The notes: generated by a model not told the origin, from the sequence alone. Numbered from the stretch's first letter, positions 55,601 to 64,000 are shown. The stretch: DNA of 64,000 bases from Yponomeuta sedellus (GCA_934045075.1 OW203725.1:25149714-25213713); one strand, 5' to 3'. Made by a program: numbers and translations.

Positions 55601-58600
55601 ACACCGGCGAGCTTCACCGACGAGCCATAAAACCGCGGTCTTACTCGCCCGTCGATCAACAGCTTAACTCATACCTATATGTAAATGATTTACCGTTCAT
55701 GGTTCAAAATATGTCAGAGATAATATTATTCGCAGATGACAAGTCACTTATTATTAAAATTAAGAGACAAGAGAATGACCTTAAAAATACAAATAAATCA
55801 CTCTCTCGGGTTTACAACCGATAACTTACTGTTAAATTCAAAAAACACAAAATGTATAAAGTTCACCCAACCAAATATCAAAACGGTTGACAACAATGTT
55901 ATGTTGGGGAATGACAAATTAGACCTTGCGAATGAAACTGTATTTCTAAGTATCAAAATTGATGCAAAGCTTGAATGGGGTCCTCATATAAAAAAATAGC
56001 AAATAGGCTTAGTTCGGCAGCATATGCAGTTAAAAGAATTAGGGAACTGACGTCGCAACTGCTAGGCTTGTTTATTTTAATTACTTCCATAGTGTCCTAT
56101 GGCATCTTACTGTGAAGACAGGCTGCAGATATTGAGAACATCTTCGTCTTGTGGAAGAAAGCAATCAGATTATTAATTTATAAGCTAGGCAGTAGAGATT
56201 CGTTAAGAGATTTCTTTACAGAAACTAACATCCTGACAGTTGCTAGTCAGTGTATCTATGAAAACATGATGCACGTCAGGAAAAATATCGCTTTAAAACT
56301 TTGGATAGCCAACACAATGTCAATACTAGAAATAAACATAAACTCTCGTTGCCACTATTTAGGCTGGCACAGGTTAATACATCCTTCAATGGGGCATTGT
56401 ATATGCTTCTGTAATAAAATCCCTGAAGATATATTAAGCTTGCCTGAAACGCGATTCAAAAAATGTGTTAAGTACCTAAACTTTGTGGCAAAAGGGCTAC
56501 TATAGCATAAAGGATTATTTAGATGACACTCATGTCTGGAATTAAAGCCAGTTCTATGTTTTAAAATAATTCTGTAAACTCTGTTAATTAAGTAAGGACT
56601 TTGAAAAGTTTGGAGTTTTTTTGTCCATTTTTTTTTTCCAAAATGATCTAGATTTTCAAAATAGACATCTAGTTTGAATTGTAACGTTAAAAGCCGCAGT
56701 TTCTGCGCTACTTTGAATAAAACAATTTCATTTCATTTCAGCTAAAAGCTGCGTGTGCGAACATCAGCGCATCGCTGATTTTAAGCAGCAATAGGAAGTT
56801 TTCATTTTGACTATTAAAGAAGAAATTATTTCATAAGAACTCTGTAGATGGTGCTGTACTGACTAGGTTTATAGTCCTGCATTCCCATTAGCGACCGTGT
56901 GCTATCATGGGCAAAGTGGAAAGCACGAAAGATCGCTCGCTTCTTTTTCTCTTTGGCATGGAAAAACCTTGAAGATTCTTGAAGATTGGTATTTTATTTC
57001 CTCGTTGATTTTTAACTTAAATATGTGACGAAGTGCGTGACAATGACATCATGTGTGTACATAACTCCGTTGCGTTTTATGATCTCAAAATTACATCCAA
57101 GAGATCGATCCAAATAATCAAAAACTAATATGACGTTCCGTTGTTTCATGCAGTAACTTGATTATAGTAATGTTAAGTTGGTTAAATTGTTCCGAAGCTG
57201 AAACCTAACTAGTTCAGCGCCATCTATCCAGCGAGTGGAGAAGAAAAAAAAACCGGCCAAGTGCGAGTCAGACTCGCGCACCGAGGGTTCCGTACAAACC
57301 TGTATTATAGACCTGAGTATTTGGTATGAATTTCAATTTAATACCTCTACGCGTTTATGAGGAAATGGGTAGTAAGTTTAAAATTATTAAAAAAATATAT
57401 ATTATGAGATGTAACTAAAAATTTATGGTTTTCGTAATTTTTCCTTTATCTATGCTATAAGACGTTGCTTCGTACCGAATTTCAAGATTCTGAGTTCACG
57501 GGAAGCACCCTGTAGGTTTTGATTCCCTTGCAAGTGTCGAAAATTTGCGGCATAAACGGCTGTATCTTTTGATTGCGTTGGCTTAGAAGTTTGATTTTTT
57601 CACAGCTTCAAGGGACAGTAGACCTGAGTAATTGATATAAATTTCAGCTTCATACCTCCACGCGTTCCTGAGAAAAAGGGTCTTGACAGACGGACGGACG
57701 GACGGACAGACGGACAACAAAGTGATCCTATAAGGGTTCCGTTTTTTCCTTTTGAGGTACGGAACCCTAAAAAAAGGACAGTAAATAAAGAATATAACAA
57801 TATTGATTTACTATCATCTTGGTCTTCGTGACCGAGGAATGAAAAATGAAATGAACGTTCGAATCAACGTTCAATGAAGAGAATAGGGAGACAGAGGACT
57901 CACGGATCGTTCAATTGAACGAGCCTCAGAGACGCCAGCCCTGTTGTAGACATCTATAAAATCGGAATAGGCGACTATAACATCGCTTTGGCCTCTACAA
58001 TGTCAGTTGAGGCTAAGTCTGTACTTGCATTAGTTAAGGTCGCACTCAGATTAGAAGATTAGTTTAATATATTATGTTTCGTTAATTTTATCAGCTTGTT
58101 AGAATCACAATGTGTTGAGTGACATAATCACTTTACGTAATACAGAGAATAGTGTATAGAGGTTCGAAATTTCACTGATGACGGTGAGTTGCCCATTTGG
58201 ATAGAGCGCTGGCACGGATAGCCAGAGGTCGCGGGTTCGAATTCCGGCATGGGTAGAATTTTTAGCATCTAAATAGGTTATTAAAATAATCACTTTGTGA
58301 CCAAACCCTTAAATAAAGACAAAAAAAAGGACTCACGGATCGCCAGGTTCCGTCGGCCACGAACTCGGGCAGCGCGAGGTCGCGGCGGCGGCGGCCGCGC
58401 AGCAGCAGCCGCAGCCGGCCCTCGCGCAGCGCCAGCGCCAGGAAGTGACGCGGCTTGGACTTCGCGCCCTGCGCACCACACATACAAGGAGCACCGTTAC
58501 TTATGAGTACCACTACTTACATTTCGTTGAAGTCACATTTTTCCCACTATTATTTTTTTTATTCATTTATTTTTTTATTTATTTATTTAATCCACTTACA

Positions 58601-61600
58601 GCTACCATTACAGGATCAAACCTAAGGCGATAGCGAAGTAAACATTTAACCTAGTTACATAATATGTACATCGTAGCCCCTATGAACTCGTTCAGTGAGC
58701 ATGTAAACACGTCAATAGTGGCAGCCGTGCGTAGCCCGCGCACCAGCGGCGCGTCGCGCAGCAGGTTGGTGCGCGCGCGCGGCAGCGCCGGCCGCCGCCG
58801 CCGCGACACGCACTCGTCAGGCACGCACAGTCGCAGCTCTTGCAGCACGGTGGGGTTGTGCACTACACCGCGCAATACTTTAAATAGATAAGTGGCGAGG
58901 GCTGCCTCTCTCCGAATCTCGAGTTTACTGTATCCCACCATTCCAAGAATAAACAAAGTAGGATACAGTAACGGAAATCCCGGATAAACTCCGTGTATTT
59001 TCAAATACAAAAATCGGACAAATTTATTTTGAATACGTTCTAGCATAATTTTGTATTTCATTTCACTTGGAGACCAGATAACCGAATTAAACTCTAGATG
59101 AGTTTTTAAATGGGCTTCAAATAAGGCGCGTAAAGCATTAATGTTGGTGAAACTACTTGACTGCCGCAAGACAAATCCCAGATTCCGGAAGGCCTTTTTA
59201 CACACCTCTATTATGTGTTCCCTAAACCTCAGATCAGACGTGAAGCGAACGCCTAGGTCCTTGGCCACAGTGACGCGCTGCAGCAGCTCTCCTTCCATGT
59301 GGTACGGGTGGTGGTGCGGGACTCGCGCGCGACTAAATGACAGTATGGAGCACTTGAGAACATTAAAAAATAATTTATTTTCCTTGCTCCATTTAATAAT
59401 GTTATTTATATCTTGCTGCATTTTGTCATGATCGCAGTTGCCTCTTACTTCACGGACCAATTTTAGATCGTCAGCAAATAGCAGGCATGTTGACTCGCTG
59501 ACTACCTCCGGCAAGTCATTTATCATTAGGATAAATTGTAGAGGTCCCAGGTTACTACTTCGGCTGACCCCCGATCGTGCCCAGTAAGGTTCAGATATGT
59601 GTCCGCCGCAGTCAACGTACTGACGCCTGTCTCGCAGGTAGCTGGCGAAGAAGGTCAGCGTATGTGGCGTACAGCCCACGCCGGCCAACTTCTCGAGCAG
59701 GATATCGTGGTCTCTCGTGTCAAAAGCCTTTTGAAAATCGAAATAGGCGACATCTACTTGAAAGCCAGCGTCCACTGCCGGTACCAATTTTGTCATCAGG
59801 TTCAGTAAGTTTCCGGCCGTCCCCCGCCCAGGCCGGAAGCCGTGCTGCGCGTCAGACAACCGGGCGTTCACTTGCTCATACAAAGAGCTCTGTATCGCCG
59901 TTTCAAACCTATAGGCCCCCTATATCCCCTATGGCCTTTTGGTACCGGCACCACACGTGAAAGTTTCCAACTACTGGGAAAAAACGCTGCCGCAATGCAG
60001 ACATGTAAGATATGCCGCAATGGTTCCATCAGTACCACGCGGCAATCTCTAAACTTAAACCTATTGGAACTTGATATCAAGCAACCCCATTAAACTTTAA
60101 TTTCGTACTCTATTTGTGTAGCCCATTTATATACCTACCCTTTGGGTCTGCCTATGTATCTAAATAAATAACTTCTGACAGTAGGGCCCGCCACTGTCTT
60201 ACAATCCTCCACCAACCCGGACTTGTCCCCCGTAGTGGAATATGGCCTATACCTTCCTCAGGAAGAGACCCGTGCCCCTTGGTGAGGACATAATGGGTTG
60301 ATGATGATCAACCCCTTATATGGGAAGCCCTGCGTTGTTCTCCAGCTGGACCACGTGAGTAATTGAACTATGGCATCAACCCTTTGTACGTCTTCACTGC
60401 TGGGACACGGGTCTCTCCCTGCACCGCAGAGAAAGTTAGGCCATACTCCACCACGGGGGCCCAGTCCGGGTTGGGTAGGGTTGATAAAATTTTAAATTCT
60501 ATCAAAATAAAAGAATAAATAAATTACTTCCACACAGCACTATCACTTTTCCTTGTCCCAAACTAGGATGCACTGTGCTACGGTAATCAGGAAAGGACAT
60601 CACAAGTATACACCCAAATACACCCAAACTGAGGCCATTTTCACAAATGTACGGCGGCGTCGTCGGGCATGGAACCCACTACCTTCGGTATGATAGACCT
60701 TATACCGCTACACCAACGAGGCGGTCTGTACGGCGGCTCCCAGTGCAAATCGAACAATAAGAGGTGTGCTGTTATTTCTTGAATTAATGAGATGTCCTAG
60801 GACGAGGGACAACTTATATACATTACTAGTATATACTAGTAGCAGTATTTTGAGACTGACAGACTACGCAGCATAAACTCGTCGAGTGGACTCCAGAGTC
60901 CGGAACTTGAGAAACTGTGTTGGGATCATGAGGTGTCTTGAACACAGCCATTGCGTGGCCGATGGATTTAGCGGTATCACAGCCAGTAAATCAGGTATTC
61001 AAAATCCGGAGTTCTAGAATGTTTGGAACTGATTCGTCAGTATAAAATGCGTCATATCGCATTGGGAAAGCTGCTGCGTGGCGGCCGGCCAGACTTACCG
61101 GTATGACAGCCAGCAGTCCGGAGTTTCGGAATGTCCGGAACTGGAGGGATAGAGTGAGATCCTTTAAATCGCGTGGGGAGAGCCGCAGCGTGGCGTGGCT
61201 GCCGGGGCTGTCGCCAAACTTCACCGCGCCCGCTTCCACCGTGTAGGACGCCGTCTGGATTGACATATTCGGGATAAAATGAGCAAACCGTTTTAATAAG
61301 GAAATCATTCGCTACTTTACGCTCGGGTTTGTCCACTCAAGCCGAGTACTGATAATGATTGATAGAGAACAATTAGGTATGGTAGTCTTGGTTGCCTTTG
61401 CTTTTTGCATCTTTTTAATAAGGTGATTTATACAGCGTCCAGTGGCACTTTCAATTACAATGGATGGGTAAAAGGAACACTAGGACGCTACAGTTTTTGG
61501 GACATTATGATTGAGATGGATTAGGCTTGCTCAGCATATTCTAACAGTTTAGTCAGGATTGCGCGATTCCTTACGATGTTTTGCTACGGTATCGTGAAAC

Positions 61601-64000
61601 ATACTCGGACAATAATAATTTCCACCCAAGACAATTACTTGACCTGAAGGACGAGTCTCTAAAAAGTGCTTTACTATACTATTGGTTATCGCTTAACCTA
61701 TGAAACTTAACACGGCGCGTCCCGTTTTTTGATATTCTGCGCCAAAGATCGCCTTTAATTCGCGCTGTTTATGCCGATGGAACAACATAGCACTGATATG
61801 TTACACATCGCAATACTACCTATGTCATTCCATGGCATAAACAACGCCAAAGTAGTTTGTATGGCGACAAAGGCTGCCAAATAGAGGTAATAACAAGTAC
61901 TTTATTAATACACCAGCGTGCACTCGCCTTGACGCAGTCGGAGGCCGCCAGGGGCGGCGCCTGCAGCGCGCGCGGCTCTGCGCGGCCCGCGCGGCCCGGC
62001 TCCGGCTCGGCGCGCCCCAGCGCCGCGCCCGCCCACTGCACAGCCGACTCGAACCCCACCACCCTGCCGCCACACAAATATACGCATTGTAAGTAATCTT
62101 CCAGCACGCACGACGCATTATTATGCGCCATTTCAGCTAGGTAGGCTATTGCCTACCCAGCTGAAATGGCGAGGTCTGTGGCTCACCGACTAGCGAGCGC
62201 GTGATTACGAGGGGCTCAAGTATAGGCAGGCGGTTATCCTGTTCAACCTTCTTTAGTGAAGTAGTTTAAGTACATACGGTGGAATAAAGAACGTTTCTGC
62301 AAAGTGTAAATCGTTTAGTAAGTATTTATTTATAATTTTATTTGGAAAACTAACAGCTTATCACTTACACAATAGATTAAGTACATGCATAGCAACAGAA
62401 AGCCAACAAAAAGTTTTCACAGATAGCCATTTTTTGAGCAATTAGCACAGGTGATAGAAAAACAATACAAAACATCGGGCTCAGTAATTAGGTACATCCA
62501 AAAATAGAAAAGAAAGAAGATAGCACGCCATTTAATGGGTTATATCAGTAATATTATTTAAACAATATAATGAGTTTATTTACTACATTAAGAACAAGGG
62601 CGTGCTTCTTGCATTGAGCACGCCCTTGTACATATACTCATGTACCTAATTAGTGCAATAAAGAATTAAAATAAATAAATAAGGCATGAAAGAAAAAACA
62701 ATAAGCACTTAAAATAGAAAATCTTATAACCTTGTCCTGGTCTTAAACTAAAATACCACGTCCGTGCAGGTCAAGTGCAAGACGCAAGTAGAATTTTGAT
62801 TGAAATCGAACTTGGGGTGACGGCCGGGCGCATCGGGCAACCCGTCAGAGTGCTTAGTGCGAGTTTGACAGATCCAATCGAATAACTTTACTACCGCGTT
62901 AATCGAGCATTGAGTAGTGAGTATGAGTAAGTTAACCGTTCGAACTGGCAAAACGCTGTCACAGTACAACTCGCACTCGCGTTTATTCGTGTTTTGGCTA
63001 GTAAACGTGTTCACTTCTCAACGTAAACCATTACAATTCGCACTCAGCAATTTTAATTTCCATACTTGTCGCTAGGTGGCGCTTCCTCGATGCCATAGAA
63101 ATATGAGTTTACGTTAACGCGATCGAGTAGTTGAAAAACTCGCACTAAGCACTCTGAAGACCACCGATAACGAGTGAGATTCGCCTATGTGTGCGATTGG
63201 CAACTGACGCAAAACAGAATGAGTCTCCTCCTCATATCTGCGACCCTGTCCCACACTCAACGCTGACGAGATGAACGCAGGATACGGTCGACTGGAGTGG
63301 GAGCGATATTGAAATGTTAAACGCTACTTTGAATAAAACCATTTCATTTCATTTACCAACACATTCAGCGATTCATTTTTATACTATAGATGTGTAACTA
63401 CGAAGAAGTAAAATGAAGCGATGCTCACTCTCCGTCGACGATGAGCTCGGCCAGGGTGCCGCTAAAGCCGGGCGGGCCGCCGCCGGCGCCGGCGCCGGGC
63501 GGCACGCCGCCTAGGAGCAGGCCGCGGCTGCGTGCGCGCAGCGCGTTGCCGCCCAGCGCGCCCGCCGCGTAGCGCTGCTCGTCGATCCACAGCTCCAGCT
63601 GATTAAACGTGTTATTTTAAAAATATAACATCACCTCACGCCCGTATCCCAGAGGGGTAGGTAGAGACCAGGGACTGCCACTTGCTACGATTTTGACGGA
63701 TCATCTTCGCTTCATCAACGTTCATTAGTCGTTGCATCCACGCACGAAGGTTCTGGTTACTTTTTAATGATGAATAGTAAGATTGTAAGGCAATAAACAA
63801 CTAAAAAAATACAAATCACTAATTTATGCCATAACGGCGTCCGTAATGACTGAGCAGAACTTTGGTCGTGAGACTGTCGTAGCCTGTATTGGCCGTAAAG
63901 AACAATCGTCAATGAGCGAGGAGCACGGCTGACCTGTTTGTGCAGGCGCACTAGCCGCAGTGCGTGCAGGCGGCGGTCGTCGAAGCGGCTGCCGTTGGTG
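46695..64000 (-). CDS. Laminin subunit alpha, C-terminal LG3 (end)-LG4-LG5
   Basis: Ten minus-strand exons, 5' to 3': 64000-63934 (cut by the window edge), 63598-63429, 62063-61928, 61254-61099, 58468-58337, 55130-54984, 51782-51647, 50416-50286, 48882-48651, 46837-46695 (TAG 46697-46695). All phases join, giving 482 residues. The first three exons are the end of LG3 (LHALRLV..., LELWIDEQRYAAGALGG, GFSGTLAELIVDG, then SDCVK). The next four are LG4 (TASYTVEAGAVKFGD..., LQFRTFRNSGLLAVI, RLHVGGVP, GLLGCARRVWAG, VGQCFPRVEP). The last three are LG5 (LRLQFRSSEPGGVLLAARG, CDGAWHAV, PLYVGGLP, FKGCIRDVSIAG, LLDSCPV). LG modules of laminin alpha bind dystroglycan, integrins and heparin in the basement membrane. 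Order and a stop right after the LG5 Cys fit laminin alpha rather than perlecan or agrin. LG3 has Thr where LG4 and LG5 have the first disulfide Cys. Which insect alpha chain (LanA or wing blister type) is unresolved. Confidence 0.9.
46943..47300 (+). repeat. tRNA-type SINE, family A, plus copy
   Basis: Head GCGGTGGTAGCTCAGTGGGT, short B-box-poor stretch, body through CATTTGCGAATTTGTAGTCG and GGACGCTGTATAAATCATCT, ending 'GTAGATGCAAAAAAGGCCAA'. Full-length partner of 470-873. Confidence 0.8.
47420..47860. mobile_element. Three-level nest of palindromic elements
   Basis: Outer: arms 'GACGAAGCAACAGATATTAA' (47428) and its inverted counterpart 'CTATCTGTTGCTTCGTC' near 47848 form a hairpin. Middle: MITE family R (47467-47806) sits at its centre. 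Inner: a 99-bp family-S piece (47520-47618) sits inside family R, flanked by identical 14-bp copies of AGTAGGCTTCGGTT (47506-47519 and 47619-47632). Family R has the matching undivided sequence elsewhere. Confidence 0.8.
48926..49420 (+). repeat. 5S-like SINE (family C) interrupted by other repeats
   Basis: Head at 48926-49000 keeps CGCAGTCAGG and GGATCGGTGACCGTCC. The body runs to about 49085, then a family-D snippet (49120-49185, CCACTGCTGGACATAGCCCT), then the family-C tail from 49262 to 49420. It lies in the laminin intron directly upstream of exon 48651-48882. Confidence 0.7.
49436..49906. mobile_element. MITE with about 65-bp inverted ends and TA duplication
   Basis: Left arm 'CGATTGTGCACTACAAGGAA' and onward; right arm its inverted copy, 'TTCCTTGTAGTGCACAATCG'. 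TA flanks at 49434-49435 and 49907-49908. 471 bp, no coding capacity. Confidence 0.85.
50450..50970. repeat. Duplicated flank around family D
   Basis: About 85 bp including CCCTACCCTACTAA and 'GTTTGTTACTCTTTTACGTA' occur at 50463-50560 and again at 50869-50965 in the same orientation, one on each side of the family-D element. This is either a split host repeat with a long duplication or two adjacent copies. Confidence 0.65.
50603..50835. repeat. Family D repeat, second copy
   Basis: Same order and orientation as 24953-25157, with GGGGATCGCAGTTCGGTGGA and CTGCCCACCCCCCGGTTTGT. Flanked on both sides by copies of 'TATAAACGCGAAAGTTTGAA' (near 50484 and 50885), so it may be inserted within another repeat. 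Confidence 0.65.
51783..52666. other. Laminin intron, no recognised element
   Basis: AT-rich. It shows a GGTTGCGAAA-type motif used several times in inverted and direct form near 52190-52290 (for example CCAAGTTGCGAAAAAAG and TTGGTTGCGAAAACGG), possibly a small decayed fold-back. Confidence 0.4.
52667..52775 (+). repeat. Family C SINE tail
   Basis: Tail only: GTCTAACCTTCCTGCGATGC then CCAGCAGTGGGGCCATATAA. Confidence 0.65.
52938..53663. mobile_element. PIF/Harbinger-like non-autonomous element with TTA duplication
   Basis: Inverted ends GGCAAGTTTAGACAGGGTCA... of about 27 bp are perfect. TTA lies at 52935-52937 and 53664-53666, the three-base duplication of PIF/Harbinger elements. The minus strand (53441-53229) retains a fragment, VWVRKWIDDRDKNGG...LLNQLRIEDPREYK, resembling the N-terminus of Harbinger transposases. 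The rest of the transposase is absent. Confidence 0.85.
53829..54495. mobile_element. MITE split by a LINE fragment
   Basis: Ends 'ACCGAGTGCGCCAACCGAGT' (53830) and the inverted 'ACTCGGATAGCGCACTCGGT' (54475) mark a small element. Its interior is interrupted by the reverse-oriented LINE piece at 53913-54468. Confidence 0.75.
53913..54468 (-). mobile_element. 3' end of a non-LTR retrotransposon (5'-truncated)
   Basis: Minus strand 54358-54164 reads a reverse-transcriptase ORF C-terminus, with AVSIYNKLPIEIKSHSGNRF and FIKALKHYLLEMCPYNLSEF, typical of CR1/jockey-like LINEs. It is preceded by frame-broken sequence. It ends in a TTGAATTGAAT-rich tail at 53913-53930. Confidence 0.75.
54528..54929. 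mobile_element. MITE adjoining a laminin splice donor
   Basis: Left end 'ATGAGGGATTTTTCTGACAG' and inverted right end 'CTGTCAGAAAAATCCCTCAT'; about 400 bp. The right end lies 50 bp from the donor of exon 55130-54984. Confidence 0.8.
55170..56740 (+). mobile_element. Degenerate LINE (reverse transcriptase), split by a MITE
   Basis: Plus-strand pieces in shifting frames: GLPQGSILGPF near 55200 (RT fingers motif), then after the MITE YVNDLPFMV and LFADDK at 55690-55745 (catalytic FADD), then later RT/thumb and C-terminal blocks to 56505. The 3' end has TTTGAATAAAACAATTTCAT and ATTTC repeats at 56715-56740; the same tail is at 63318-63355. It is 5'-truncated, antisense to the laminin gene, with several stops. 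Confidence 0.8.
55241..55663. mobile_element. TTAA-flanked MITE (piggyBac-type) inside the LINE
   Basis: TTAA at 55237-55240 and 55664-55667 flanks inverted ends that share TGATCGAC.GGCGAGTAAG. The insertion separates the RT motif GLPQGSILGP from YVNDLP/FADD. TTAA duplication is the hallmark of piggyBac elements. No transposase. Confidence 0.85.
56741..57245. other. Laminin intron, no recognised element
   Basis: Nothing coding or repeated within the window is evident. Confidence 0.4.
57249..57775. repeat. Repeat of the 'CGGCCAAGTGCGAGTC' type
   Basis: Starts AAACCGGCCAAGTGCGAGTC...GAGGGTTCCGTAC and ends in GACGGACGGACGG... followed by AAGGGTTCCGTTTT and GGTACGGAACCCTAAAA, an inverted pair. 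A short relative, GGCCAAGTGCGACTTGGACT, is at 30811. I recall this type as abundant in lepidopteran genomes, which supports the host assignment but is from memory. Confidence 0.7.
58128..58285 (+). mobile_element. Diverged tRNA-like repeat unit
   Basis: Same order as the units at 35773-37545: 'TACGTAATACAGAGAATA', tRNA-like block with GCGGGTTCGAATTCCGGCAT, and the end TTTTTAGCATCTAAATAGGT. Several deletions in the A-box region (CCCATTTGGATAGAGCG). Confidence 0.8.
58549..60095 (-). mobile_element. 5'-truncated LINE with long reverse-transcriptase ORF
   Basis: Minus-strand ORF 59883-58651 (410 codons) with upstream RT sequence to about 60080 in another frame (FPSSWKLSRVVPVPK). RT motifs: DVAYFDFQKAFDT, SYLRDRRQYVDC, SGVSRSSNLGPLQF (the usual PQGS is altered to SRSS), then catalytic FADDLKL near residue 136. 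The C-terminal part ends in an Arg-rich block. The 3' tail is (TAAA)n at 58549-58592. CR1/jockey-like by motif style. Same strand as the laminin gene. One frame break and the altered fingers motif suggest it is dead, but the long open frame indicates a fairly recent insertion. Confidence 0.85.
60170..60480. repeat. Two family C SINE tails, head to head
   Basis: 60170-60312 plus: CCGCCACTGTCTTACAATCC...GACATAATGGGTTGATGA. 60365-60478 minus: 'CACTGCTGGGACACGGGTCT'. In between, 60325-60370 resembles the end of the pump beta exon 2 (GAAGCCCTGCGTTGTTCTCC and CTGGACCACGTGAGTAATTG). Confidence 0.7.
60535..60733 (-). repeat. tRNA-type SINE, divergent
   Basis: Head on the minus strand, GCCTCGTTGGTGTAGCGGTA, with a damaged B box; body ends in 'GTGATAGTGCTGTGTGGAAG'. 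Distantly like family B. Confidence 0.65.
60890..61092 (-). pseudogene. Decayed tandem copies of the first laminin LG4 exon
   Basis: Two degenerate copies lie just 3' (minus strand) of exon 61254-61099. 60951-61085 matches the exon, including its donor area ('GGTATCACAGCCAGTAAATC' against 'GGTATGACAGCCAGCAGTCC') and the stretch before it ('ATCGCATTGGGAAAGCTGCT' against 'ATCGCGTGGGGAGAGCCGCA'). 60895-60955 is a further partial copy (AGTCCGGAACTTGAG...GCGTGGCC). Neither reads through. Confidence 0.7.
61396..61530 (+). repeat. Family A SINE body, reverse
   Basis: 'GATTTATACAGCGTCCAGTG' and GACGCTACAGTTTTTGGGAC match 560-650 in the same orientation. Confidence 0.7.
61922..61928 (-). promoter_or_regulatory. 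Candidate GC splice donor in the laminin gene
   Basis: Exon 62063-61928 ends AAG and is followed by GCGAGT, identical to a strong GTGAGT donor except for position +2. It restores phase 0 with the next exon. The alternatives, a GTCAAG inside the exon or a weak GTACTT 27 nt downstream, fit less well. Confidence 0.55.
62126..62172. repeat. Near-perfect 21-bp-arm hairpin
   Basis: 'CGCCATTTCAGCTAGGTAGG' is mirrored after a short TATT loop. It lies about 60 bp upstream of a laminin exon acceptor (62064). Confidence 0.75.
62592..62628. repeat. Perfect 13-bp-arm hairpin
   Basis: ACAAGGGCGTGCT and AGCACGCCCTTGT are exact inverted copies around a 10-11-base loop. Confidence 0.8.
62848..63154. mobile_element. 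MITE family T, copy 3 (307 bp)
   Basis: Reverse orientation relative to 33276 and 34471; same 307-bp length and same ends. About 28 kb from the other two copies, in a laminin intron. Confidence 0.9.
63625..63775 (-). mobile_element. non-LTR retrotransposon 3' end (family E)
   Basis: Shares CCAGGGACTGCCACTTGCTA and 'CATCTTCGCTTCATCAACGT' with 30133-30445 in the same orientation, then stops short. Lies between the two most 5' laminin exons in the window. Confidence 0.7.

Noticed and set aside
58690..58891. Plus-strand frames opposite the LINE reverse transcriptase
   Set aside because: GC-rich antisense of the RT ORF; the minus strand carries clear RT motifs.
46695..64000. Perlecan or agrin instead of laminin alpha
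   Set aside because: LG modules here follow one another with no EGF repeats between them and the protein ends just after the LG5 cysteine, as in laminin alpha chains.

Overview
The window looks like insect nuclear DNA, most probably from a moth or butterfly. Small GC-rich coding exons sit in a very AT-rich background, introns are long and bounded by GT..AG, and DNA transposons, MITEs, SINEs and non-LTR retrotransposon tails are dense. The species call is an inference from gene content and repeat style; no marker gene settles it.

Layout. (1) 1849-7592, plus strand: the last five coding exons of a Na+/K+-ATPase beta subunit (nervana family); its cytoplasmic and membrane-spanning 5' exons are not in the window. 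(2) 8.4-18.5 kb: mostly mobile DNA. It holds a 0.2 kb MITE, a fold-back element with tRNA-like arms, two copies of one DDE transposon family (9.6-10.8 kb and 16.4-18.5 kb), and a 2.7 kb Tc1/mariner-type element with very long terminal inverted repeats. (3) 18971-20015, minus strand: a small multi-exon THAP-domain gene containing a tandemly duplicated 84-nt exon. (4) 22264-42595, plus strand, with a 3' UTR exon near 44.3 kb: a complete lysosome-associated membrane protein gene (LAMP/CD68 type, 340 codons). It has a signal peptide, a Pro/Thr repeat stalk, one LAMP luminal domain, a membrane helix and a short tyrosine-motif tail. Its two large introns hold two mariner elements, SINEs and a tandem tRNA-like repeat array. 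(5) 64000 down to 46695, minus strand: the ten C-terminal coding exons of a laminin alpha chain (end of LG3, then LG4 and LG5). The first of these is cut by the window edge. The introns are full of nested elements, including two reverse-transcriptase remnants, a Harbinger-type element and a TTAA-flanked MITE.

The four genes are unrelated: an ion pump subunit, a DNA-binding protein, a lysosomal membrane protein and a basement membrane protein. There is no operon-like logic. The observations most worth following are the THAP gene with a Tyr at the zinc-ligand His position and a duplicated exon, a SINE family carrying a 5S-rRNA-like promoter, the tRNA-like fold-back/tandem family, decayed partial exon copies beside LAMP and laminin exons, a LAMP splice site that overlaps the stop codon without changing the protein, and a candidate GC-AG intron in the laminin gene. 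I did not find a convincing multi-gene novel system.
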